From positions 1 to 64,000 of the forward strand of contig JASAND010004308.1 of NCBI GenBank assembly GCA_030248195.1: DNA of 64,000 nucleotides, written 5' to 3'. The notes under the pieces were generated by a model. That model had not been told where the DNA came from. It saw only the letters and a program-made list of their open reading frames with translations, and did no database searches. The first letter of the stretch is position 1; the number at the start of each line of letters is the position of its first letter. This stretch comes from Trissonchulus latispiculum. Lineage: Eukaryota; Nematoda; Enoplea; Enoplida; Ironidae. Of this stretch, positions 55,033-64,000 are shown one piece after another. A program made the position numbers and the translations under genes.

Positions 55033-55190
55033 GAAAAGGTAAAGGTAACCCCCGGAGAATTCTCCTACCCTTGTCAGGGTCTAGGGTGCCGGTGCTCATC
55101 CCCGGATACACAGCCCTTGAGCCAGGAGTGTCATCTCGAATGATGACTACAACCGTGGAGGAGGGGCCAGCTCCTCAAGTTATTAGTATA
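55033..55190 (-). mobile_element. Possible SINE-like retroposon end
   Basis: On the minus strand a GC-rich block (GGATGAGCACCGGCACCCTAG, AGGAGAATTCTCC) ends in GGGTTACCTTTACCTTTTC, a short 3' tandem tail of the TTTACC type typical of LINE-mobilised SINEs. No A/B boxes were identified. Confidence 0.3.
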
Positions 55191-55360
55191 TATTATTTAT
55201 TTGTCTTGAGTTTCACTCAAACATTTTTCTCAATACTTTTTTACGTTTTCGTGAAACTATTTCAGAGTATCAAAGGTGGGTTGAACATTTCATTTGGATG
55301 CGAGCCATAAATGCTGATACTCTTCGTTATTGAATATTCCAATTTTATTCCACAGCGGTC

Positions 55361-55366
55361 ATGTGA
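55361..55366 (+). promoter_or_regulatory. Start-stop upstream ORF (ATGTGA) in the Kir leader
   Basis: If the acceptor TTTTATTCCACAG ending at 55355 is used, the 5' UTR carries ATG followed at once by TGA, 36 nt before the main ATG. Such minimal upstream frames can stall or reset initiating ribosomes. Confidence 0.4.
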
Positions 55367-55401
55367 GACTGCTTGGTTAACTGATGCCAGTCTTTACCTA
55401 A

Positions 55402-58400
55402 ATGGAAGCAGAAGATCCTTATTTCAGAGAGCCCCAGTCTAGGGCTTCTTCCTTTTTAAATTTTCTTAACTTTAAGCAGCGCCAAAGCTCAGTGCCTCCG
55501 CGTTGTGAAACCATGGGGGCTGAACTAACGCTCCTACAAGTACCACATTCCGCACAAAATCGCACTCCTACGGCTACGCCTAACTGTAAAAGAAGCTGTT
55601 TCGATCAGCTGTCAGCCTACTCTTCGAGAAGTAATCTAAGTAATTTCGCCAGATCTATTGAATGGGGCAGTGCCAGTCCTTGTATCAGATCTCCCATTAA
55701 CGCAGGTGAGGGATTCGTCGTTCGTGGGTTTTTCTCTTTGACCAGACTGACCTTGGCAAACAAAAATTGGGATTCAACATTTCTCTATTTTGCAAAGAAT
55801 AGACACTAGCGGTTTAGTTTTAGCATACACTAAACATACAGGAAAGACGGAATAGTTTTGACAAATTTGCTTCTAGTCATCCCATTTTTTCGTAGTATCC
55901 AACTGGCCCGTGCAAAAGGCCTTAGCAATGATGCCAACGGTTTAATCTTTAATATGGGTACCCAGTTAGTCTGCCGGAGGGGTAGTCTTATTCCAGTTTT
56001 ACAAATATAGTTGGTTTCAGTTGGTTCCAGTTCAGTTTCAGTTTCAGTTTAGTGCAGCTAGCAAAATGACCCAGTTGGACAAGTGTACAGTTGAGTAGCT
56101 AAGTGTTTGTTCGTTATTAGTTGGTGTTTCTGGACTGAACTAGTTGTCTGGTAAGGGAAAGTGAGAAACAACATTGCTTTATACGCACATTGTTACTAAT
56201 TAGTACATATATCACTGAAAATATGCAATATCTGAAAACGTTTTGTAGTGCTTTTCTAGTTTTCTGTTTTTTATTTAGATACTCTGGGCGTAATTGGCGG
56301 TGATAAAACAACAGCTGGTGCCGGATTCTACCGTTCCAGATTGTCCAATCGAAGAATATCTCGCCGTCTTGTCCACAAAAACGGCGAATGCAATGTTTCA
56401 CACGTCAATGTTCCCAAACAAAGAAGAAAATACATACGGTAAATACAGACTGATAAACGAAAGAAAGAATGTCACTACAGCACCTCCGACCCGAAAAATT
56501 CGAAAAGAAATTATAAGCTAAATACGTATCATATGGATTCATAAGTCTTTATTATCTTGGGAACCTCAATTGCTAACGTCTGTCATGCAAACGGCAGTTT
56601 GAACCCACACGGGGTCTTCCTCTACACATTTTCATGCTTGACTCGAGTGCTTTGCGTTCTAATTTCGCAGAATCCGGAAGAAGGAAAGAAAAATGACAAC
56701 CAAGGACAAATTTTCTGAAAGCAGGATCGAAACTATTGCATTAGTGCCCGATTCAAGCATATACGATACAGGCCCGCACCCAGGATTTTGAAAAGGGGGG
56801 GGGGTCCAAGCTAAAATGGAACGGGGGGTCTGGGGGCGGAGCCCCCCAGAAGTTGAAAAATTTTTGCATTTTTGCCAAAAAACAGTACATTGGACGTTAA
56901 TTTCTAGCAAAAAGTAAATTATCGCGCCGAAGGCGCGAAAATTTTTTAAAAATAGCTGTTTTTGCCATAAAAATAGCAAAAATTTTCTATATTGTCATCC
57001 CAAAAGGGGGGGTCTAGACCCCTTGAACCCCCCCCCTGGGTGCGGCCTTGATACGATATAACTTGGTTATTGTGGTATAAAACAACACAGCCAGACGAAT
57101 CAATTTCAACAAAATAGAAGTTAAGGATTTCAACCGAAAAATTCAACTCTTTGCAACCGAATTAAGCGAGGTATTGTTTCCAGGATGGGGTGAGAAGTGG
57201 GTGGGGCAGTTGGGTACCTCGCAGCTACATACATTGCTTGGAACATTAGTATACTACTACTAATTGTTATTATTTTTCATTTTTATCACTTTTCTTGTAT
57301 TTAGGGATATTTTTACAACCCTAATCGACGTGAAATGGCGATGGAGTTTGATGATCTTTGCCGCCGGATTTCTATTCAGTTGGGTCCTCTTTGCTTGGAT
57401 TTACTACCTGATCGCTTTATCCCATGGAGATTTTCACAGAGGAGACGACCCCTCGTGGAAGGCCTGCATTGTGAACCTGGAACCCTACTCATTTACATCT
57501 GTCTTTCTGTTTTCCATTGAAAGTCAACATACCATTGGCTACGGTCACAGGTGAGATTTCAAAAATACTGGTCAATAGTTAAGTCACAAGTAGAACTATT
57601 AAATAATTGATAAATAAATTGATTGATTGCAGCTTATTTATAAATTTAATTTCATATAAATATTAAATTAAATTAATTAATTTAATATAAATAGGGTAAA
57701 ACGGGGTAATAAGGGACAAAAACGCTTCGCATTTCATGAGATTTTATTAAGATGCAACTTTGAACAATTGAATCTGCTTTAATACTCAACAAAATTCCAT
57801 GATTTATACATCAAATTAAAGCTTAATTTGTTCTAAATTTATTTGTATCATTCTTATTTTGCTCAACTGGAAATTCCTTTGAATATATCAATAAGTTTGC
57901 AAAAAATTAATATTTTTAGCAAAACGGAATTTTTAGGGACAACATCAAGGATAATAAGGGACAGGTCTGGGTATTAAGGGACAGCATAGGATTTTGTGCA
58001 TATCAATATAGAATTGGCAATACTGAACGCAACTTTCGCCAAGTAAGCAAAAAACAGACTTTTTAAAAAATCAGTCTTATGTGGTAAAACTTAGACTAGA
58101 TGGTATTTGAGATACAACAACTCCAAAAATAAAAAAATTTTAAAATTTTAAAATTTTTTGAAATTTTAAAATTTTTTAAAAGTTCTGTTTTCTTGTAGAA
58201 CCGAAGACGCTGAATATTTTTTGTCATTGCACCAACCTTTGAAAATGTTTCCTGCGTTCAGTATGACAGTTTTAAAATTTGAAGATCAAAGAAACCTGCC
58301 GCCTTTTATCGTTTAATGTGGAATAGGGATTAACCAGTAATCTTGGTTACACCTTAGCTCCTAACTTTGTTATGGCTCTAAATTACTCATGTGATTAGCT

Positions 58401-61400
58401 AATGAGCGCTGCCCTAACCGTTAATGTACACGATATTAGCTTATAGGCGGCAAGTTTCTTTGATCTCATGACTTTAAAAACCCTGTACAGATCGAAGGAA
58501 AAATTTTCAACATGTGGTTCAAGAAGGAAAAATGTTCAGTATTTCCGAAAGTATCTAATGCAATCAAAAAATTACAATTTAACCCTGTCCCTTAATACCC
58601 TGAATTGTCCCTACTTATCCCCCCAGTGTCCCTTAATAGCAGAAACTGCTGTCCCTTATTATCTGGAAGAGGGCATCTTTCAAACTTGGCCGTAAAACCC
58701 CGGAAAAACAAAATACTTAAAAAAGAGCGACGCTACAATGTTCTGCACATTTTGCTCTTTTAAATGATGCCAGGTTTGCAGTATAAATCGCAAAAATGAG
58801 TATAGTAGCTCAAATTAAAATCTTCGAAATTTGGAAAAACGGGACGCTCTGAGAATAGGGAAAACGACCGCTTCTACATAATTTTTTATATCTTTTGCTT
58901 GGATAGCAATTATCTCGAGGTCGAGACGTCATCCGATAGAGGAGAAATAGGGCTTCTATTTAATACCTAATTAGAAGTATTTAGTTGATTCATGTCATGT
59001 GACCGATGCAAAAACCAAAACATTGTCCCTTATTACCAGGTGTCCCTTATTACCCCGTTTTACCCTATTATGTTAAATTAATTTGTATTAAATTATGCGG
59101 CCAGTAGAAGTGGGACTACCGTCTTGTCCTGTCCTGTCTTGAGTGCAGCTTTTACAATTAAAAAATGTGTGCTGCGATAAATATCGAACAGTTCCGATTA
59201 AAAAATTTCCAAAACACTTTGACCTCGTTTTTTAATTTTTATTTATTTTGATAATTTTATTTGTCCTTTTAGTTTAGATACGTTTTGATCATTATTTTAT
59301 TTTTCAGGTATATCAACAGCGAATGCCCCGAGGCAGTCTTCACTTTGTGCCTCCAGTCCATCGTCGGCGTCATGATTCAGTCCTTCATGGCCGGCGTCGT
59401 CTTTGCCAAACTCGCCCGACCAAAGAAACGAGCTGAGACTCTCATATTTTCCAAAAACGCTGTCATCTATTTGCGTGACAACAAACTGTGTTTTCTGTTT
59501 CGAGTGGGGGACATGCGAAAGTCCCACCTGGTTGAGGCTCACATTAGACTACAGATGATCAAAAAACGAGTAACTGCTGAGGGTGAACTTTTGCCCTTCC
59601 ATCAGTTCGACATGGACGTGGGCTATGACGCGGGCTGGGACCGGATTTTTCTGGTTTGGCCCATCACCATTTGTCACGTGATCGACGAAAATAGCCCTCT
59701 ATTTGAGTACGCTGCAGAGGACCTGTTGACTGCTCGATTTGAAGTCGTGGCGATCCTTGAAGGGATTGTGGAAAGTACGGGTATGACGACTCAAGCCAGG
59801 ACGTCCTATCTTCCATCAGAAATTCTCTGGGGTCACAGGTCAAACGATATGACTGTTTGTGTGTTCAATTTTTGTTGGAACAAATAGCACAAACAGCAAG
59901 TTACCTAAAAAGGATACTGTCTGTCTAACAAGTTTTACATATTCTGCAATTTTTTAGGAATTTGTTGAAATCATATTTTCAATACGAGGTTTTAAGGACG
60001 GGGTATTCAGGGAAAATATACGGCAATTAAAACCAATTCCGCAGTACGCAGTAGTTGTTGTTGTAGTAAGTAACCAATCACGATAATTACAGTGATTTTT
60101 CCTTTTTCAGATTTGAAAAATTGGTGACTTATCAGAGGGAAAATGGAGAATATAAAATTGACTATGCAAGATTCCACAACACTTATCCTGTAGAAACTCC
60201 TTCTTGCTCAGCTAAGGAACTGGAGGAAACTATGGTATGCTCACATAAACTTATAAATTCTTGTATTTTTGACTGTGACGCGACTATTGCCGTAACACCT
60301 TTAATTTTCTTGTGTATTTTTCGGTAAAACCTAAAAGTTTATAACATCTTCAGCCATTCCTGAACTTTACACTAACAATTAGTCTTTAAGTACAAAATTT
60401 AACCTTTAGAAACTTGGGGTACATGGTTTTAGCGGACTCATAAGAGAGCGTGGAAACATCAGCAGAGCATCATGACAAAAAGAGCCACAGTTTCACTTCT
60501 ATACTTTGATTCCTACATTTTCAGATCCATGTAATCAGGTACTAAAATTATAGGCTTCTGTGCCTCTCGTGGGAACCCAACAAAATTTAATCCTTAATGA
60601 CTTTTCTTCCAGCGTTAAGTGGCTGCCTGTTGAGTAAACTTTTTACAGTCTTAACAATAGAGAAGATCAATTCAAGGTCAAATTGAAATCTGCCTATTTA
60701 CAAATGTTACGTTTGTTTCAGTTTCAGTAAAATTACACTTTAGTCTGATTAGTTAAAAGGCTAACAGTCAATACAAGGAAAGAATTATTCATCACTACGT
60801 AGCATTAACTTTATCTATGGATTAGGTAACATTTGTGCAGGTGTGGGGACCTAAATAGGCAGATTTCAATTTGACCTTGAATTGATCTTCTCTATTGTTA
60901 TAAGACTGTAAAAGTTTACTCAGCAGGCAGCCACTTAACGCTGGAAGAAAAGTCATTAAGGATTAAATTTTGCTGGGTCCCCACGAGAGGCACAGAAGCC
61001 AAATTATATTTTAATTTCAGAGCCGAAACGGTTCCAATGACGACGAAAACGGTATCACAACTTTGACCCTGGACGGGGAAACATTTGACGGACTGAGCGG
61101 ATCCTTCAATCAGGAGGTGGTCGATGCCCTTGTAAAGGACCGACGCCTGTCCGCCAACGCTCTGACCGGACAGCTAAGCTTCATACCTCATCAAACGGGT
61201 GTCCTCGGTGCCCAGCTTAACCCTGGTGCTCCCCAGATTTTCCCTGTAAACGGACAAGTTAGACAGTGCCTTTCTGGTGACGGCTCGCAAGATGACTCCG
61301 GGGTGGCTCAGGTCAAGGAGACCTCTGAGGGCACTCCGGCCACTACCCAGGCTGACAACCTCGCGGTTCCAGTTCAACTGGTCAGGCCTCAGATTATCAT

Positions 61401-61482
61401 TCGAAGTCCCTCAGGCGCCTGCATTGAACGCTCCTCGTCAGTTCCCAGTAATTCACTTCTCAGACAACCTGATATTTATTAA
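55402..61482 (+). CDS. Inward-rectifier potassium channel (Kir), six exons
   Basis: A complete 608-residue Kir subunit; four would form a plasma-membrane K+ channel. Coding exons: 55402-55705, 56279-56438, 57305-57550, 59308-59838, 60111-60234, 61021-61482. The N-terminal cytosolic region ends with [10 protein letters not shown] (about 131-140). M1 is about 169-193, the pore helix and filter TIGYGH are at 231-236, and M2 is about 247-271. [11 protein letters not shown] (PIP2 region), [38 protein letters not shown] and ILWGHR mark the C-terminal Kir domain, close to the Kir2 type. Gln261 sits where Kir2.1 has the rectification-controlling Asp172. The extracellular cysteines C209 and C243 are kept. 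The C-terminal 150 residues are polar and variable. ATG 55402 follows an in-frame TAA; an acceptor at 55355 makes this exon start at 55356 with 46 nt of 5' UTR. Poly(A) signal at 61664-61669. Confidence 0.95.
56769..57050. mobile_element. hAT-like MITE in Kir intron 2
   Basis: The ends CAGGCCCGCACCCAGG and CCTGGGTGCGGCCTTG are inverted repeats, and the exact 8 bp duplication ATACGATA is on both sides (56761-56768, 57051-57058). It contains G/C runs near the ends and an AT-rich core with CGCGCCGAAGGCGCG. 282 bp. Confidence 0.9.
57694..59065. mobile_element. Tc1/mariner-like non-autonomous element in Kir intron 3
   Basis: The ends GGGTAAAACGGGGTAATAAG and CTTATTACCCCGTTTTACCC are perfect inverted repeats bordered by TA (57692-57693, 59066-59067). 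The motifs AAGGGACA and TGTCCCTTA recur inside both halves. There is no transposase frame in the 1.37 kb; one open frame (58468-58695) runs through the TGTCCCTTA repeats. Confidence 0.75.
60553..61000. mobile_element. Foldback element beside the Kir exon 6 acceptor
   Basis: The ends GGCTTCTGTGCCTCTCGTGG and CCACGAGAGGCACAGAAGCC are perfect inverted repeats, and the arms pair for about 180 bp. The exact 8 bp duplication is AAATTATA (60545-60552, 61001-61008). The right end is 20 nt before exon 6, leaving only AAATTATATTTTAATTTCAG between element and exon. Confidence 0.9.
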
Positions 61483-61663
61483 TTGCAGTTTATCCCATTT
61501 ACCCGTCGATTGATTGATTGACAGCTAGCTACCTAGTAGTGGGAATGCTAACTTAAGTTCAGATACAATGTGTATCTAGCTATCGCCAGTTCATTGAAAT
61601 TGAAACAACTAAACGTGTGTACTGATGCAATTTTATATTCTAGTTTCTGAAGTTTTGTATGTA

Positions 61664-61669
61664 AATAAA
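61664..61669 (+). terminator. Poly(A) signal of the Kir gene
   Basis: AATAAA lies 182 nt after the stop codon, followed by a T-rich stretch (GGTTATTCTGTTTTTT), a suitable cleavage and polyadenylation context. Confidence 0.7.
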
Positions 61670-61699
61670 AGGTTATTCTGTTTTTTAGCAAATTACGAC

Positions 61700-62294
61700 T
61701 GTTGACATCATGTATCCAAACACAAACCGACGCAGCATACAGCCACTGCCACACGGTATATTATGACACCAAACATCGGAAACACAGTTGAAAGCCTGTC
61801 CCGGAAAAAACTAAGTGAAGTGCTATTAAAATAAGGTCGTATGCGCGTCGACGCATGCCACTGTTATGAAACAGATTATAAGTTTATGAACAATAAACTT
61901 CGTTGGAAAAATTGAACATATCTACTTATGGATCGACTCTGAAGATGAAATTTCATTATCAGAAAAACTTTTTAAACAAAAAATTGAAATAAGCTTCTTC
62001 AAAGAAATTAACAACGTCGGATTATGGGATGCGTTTGTGTTTGAAATTTTTGTCAACGACTGTCAAACCTCCAATATTTTAATAGCTGATTGTCATATCT
62101 TTCGCACTCTATTTGTAAAATTATACCAGAAATTAATATAAAGGTGATTTGGAGAGAGAGGACACCATGTTATGTACCTTCCATTACTGTGCATGTGCAT
62201 ACAAACATCGAAAGGTACGTGGTTCGATCCCCGGCAGAGCCAAATATTAACATTTATTAACTGCGCAACCAAACCTTTTCTTATAATCCTGACC
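61700..62294. other. No gene; tRNA-like B box at about 62217
   Basis: ACGTGGTTCGATCCCCGGCAG at about 62217-62237 is a good tRNA B box with a GGCAGAGCCA tail, but no acceptor stem or A box at the right distance was found. It is probably a decayed SINE or tRNA fragment. Confidence 0.35.
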
Positions 62295-62887
62295 AAGAGT
62301 CTATAATACCAAGAGTGGGAAGCTTGGCCCTTCCTAATGGAAATGGCCTGCGAGATGCTCGGTACATTAAGGCCGAAATCTCGGGGGGGCTACCACTTAC
62401 CATTGTTCAGCATGTGTTTATATGCGTTTGAACTAAAACGCATCTGATTGGCTAATCGCCTACCTTATGTTAAATTTACGTATATAAGCGGACCCCCCCC
62501 CCGAGATCTCGAGGGGGTCCCGCTTAGCGTTGTTAAGCGTGTGTTTATATGCAGTCGAACTGAAATGTATTTGATTGGCTACTTAGCTACCATAGTCCTC
62601 ATCAGTGCATTTCAGTTCGACTGCATATAAACACACGCTTAACAACGCTAAGCGGGACCCCCCCCCCCGAGATCTCGGGGGGGGGTCCGCTTATACACGT
62701 AAATTTGACATAAGGTAGGCGATTAGCCAATCAGATGCGTTTTAGTTCAAACGCATATAAACACATGCTGAACAATGGTAAGTGGTACCCCCCCCCCTGA
62801 GATTTCGGCCTTAATGTGGCGAGCATCTCGCAGGCCATTTCCATTAGGAAGGGCCAAGCTTCCCACTCTTGGTATTATAGACTCTTG
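62295..62887. mobile_element. Long palindromic foldback element
   Basis: AAGAGTCTATAATACCAAGA at the left pairs with TCTTGGTATTATAGACTCTT at the right, and the arms pair almost perfectly for about 280 bp each. TCCTGACC flanks both ends (62287-62294, 62888-62895), an 8 bp duplication. Runs such as GACCCCCCCCCCGAGATCTC occur in the arms. A fragment is at about 48331. Confidence 0.85.
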
Positions 62888-63188
62888 TCCTGACCAATGT
62901 GTACAGCACATGGAAATTTATATTTACTGAGTTTGGACAAATTGATAAAACAAGAAAACGGCAAAACGCAATATAATAAGAGGACACCGTTGCTTATTAT
63001 CACTAAAAAGCATTAACAAAATAACCGGCAAAGCAGCACCAACCATCACCCACAAAAATAAAGACAAATATCGACAGTTAATTATACATTAAATTTCAAA
63101 TGTCGGACTTGAAACTTCAATGACGTTTCTAATTAATATTACTATGTGGTAACTCAGTCAACAGGTGATTGTTGCATAATATCAAATA

Positions 63189-63222
63189 TGCATAATGCAT
63201 AATGCATCATTTGCATAATGCG
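63189..63222. repeat. TGCATAA short tandem repeat
   Basis: Four to five imperfect copies of ATGCATAATGCAT/TTGCATAATGC, mostly self-complementary. Confidence 0.7.
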
Positions 63223-63396
63223 AAAGTTTATAATTTCGAAGTAGCACAATAAGAGAATTAGTAAAGAATATAACTATATAGATCGTGCAGAAGCTGAGTT
63301 GATATAATACGATCAATAGATCAAAAATCATCCATCCATTGACTGTTGAGTTCCATCAACCAAAATTCCTGTAAACATGCATAAGAATAAGTATAT

Positions 63397-63770
63397 ACAA
63401 GAGTGCATAATATATTAGAGTGTGACAGCTGGCGGGCTCTCTGTTAACAGCTGAAGATACAAGCTGTGCACGCTAACGACTGACCCCATCCAACGCCTCC
63501 CCCACAAACTTGTACCCAGTATATACATGTTCCTGTTTGCTCTTTCCCCGTATCCTTCCTTACGTGTTAAGACCCGAAAACACAACGGCTAATTTGTGTC
63601 TGCTTTGAGCGCAAAGACCGCAAAGACAGCGTTCGAATTCGTTTGAAGTGAACATACAGATTTGCGTGGGGGCAGCCGTTAGCGAACCGAGCATTTGCCT
63701 ATGTACCTACTACTCCTGATAACAGAGGGCCTGCCAATTGTCACACTCTTATGTACTCTTGGTATAAAAG
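63397..63770. mobile_element. Foldback repeat, diverged arms
   Basis: AAGAGTGCATAATATATTAGAGTGTGACAGCTGGCGGGCTCTC-type sequence on the left (63399-63442) pairs with AGAGGGCCTGCCAATTGTCACACTCTTATGTACTCTT on the right (63724-63760). Related sequence lies inverted at 49489-49600 and may continue past 63770 to the window end (GAGAGTGGCGGTCTC near 63805). No gene is seen in 62900-64000. Confidence 0.5.
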
Positions 63771-64000
63771 GTTAATTCAGTTTCCGATGCCTATCAAGAT
63801 TGGCAGGAGAGTGGCGGTCTCTATTGTCGGCTTGTGAACATACATACACCCTCTCTCCCACAAATGGTACCCACAGACCCAAAGATGATTGAAATGATTG
63901 AAGCTCGAAACACACTACCGCTGAATTGGTTAATACCAATAATTGGTTGGGAAGCGACTCATGTGCATACGAATGGAGCAGTGAGCATTGCCGAACCGAA

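Noticed and set aside
59297..59542. Minus-strand open frame opposite the Kir channel
   Set aside because: It is the reverse of Kir exon 4, whose plus-strand protein is unmistakable.

Overview
The window is nuclear DNA from a multicellular animal. Genes are split by GT-AG introns, the sequence is AT-rich, and roughly half of it is short non-autonomous mobile elements. One gene is a peroxiredoxin-like selenoprotein related to the SelL family, which is known mainly from aquatic animals, so an aquatic invertebrate is the best guess. I cannot name the species.

All recognisable genes lie on the + strand. (1) Positions 2132-2457 hold the last coding exon of ITPA (inosine triphosphatase); the rest of the gene lies off the left edge or is not visible. 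(2) Positions 12056-21311 hold a complete nine-exon classical short-chain dehydrogenase/reductase of 258 residues. (3) Positions 30068-35066 hold a three-exon thioredoxin-fold selenoprotein of 339 residues with an in-frame TGA in a U-P-Y-C motif and a SECIS-like hairpin about 130 nt after the stop codon. (4) Positions 39712-45297 hold three phase-compatible exons of unknown identity carrying an RFRV motif; their splice phase would allow joining to the channel gene downstream. (5) Positions 55402-61482 hold a complete six-exon inward-rectifier potassium channel (Kir) of 608 residues. The genes do not form a pathway; this is an ordinary stretch of unrelated animal genes.

The rest is repeats. 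A 144-148 bp satellite opens the window. Many inverted-repeat elements have readable target-site duplications. Most are hAT-like (8 bp duplication), with interiors made of short GC-rich direct motifs (GGCCCG, GACCCGGT, GATCGGATC, GCAGACT, GGCCGG, GGCCAATGG). Others look like PIF/Harbinger (TTA), piggyBac (TTAA) and Tc1/mariner (TA) miniature elements. Two miniature LTR-type elements are present at 32177-33252 and 46502-47165; the second carries a tRNA-like A box and B box inside each LTR. Several elements sit inside one another, and three lie directly at or next to splice sites of the genes above.

Exon boundaries were derived by eye from splice consensus and frame continuity. Family names come from protein motifs recognised by eye, not from a search.
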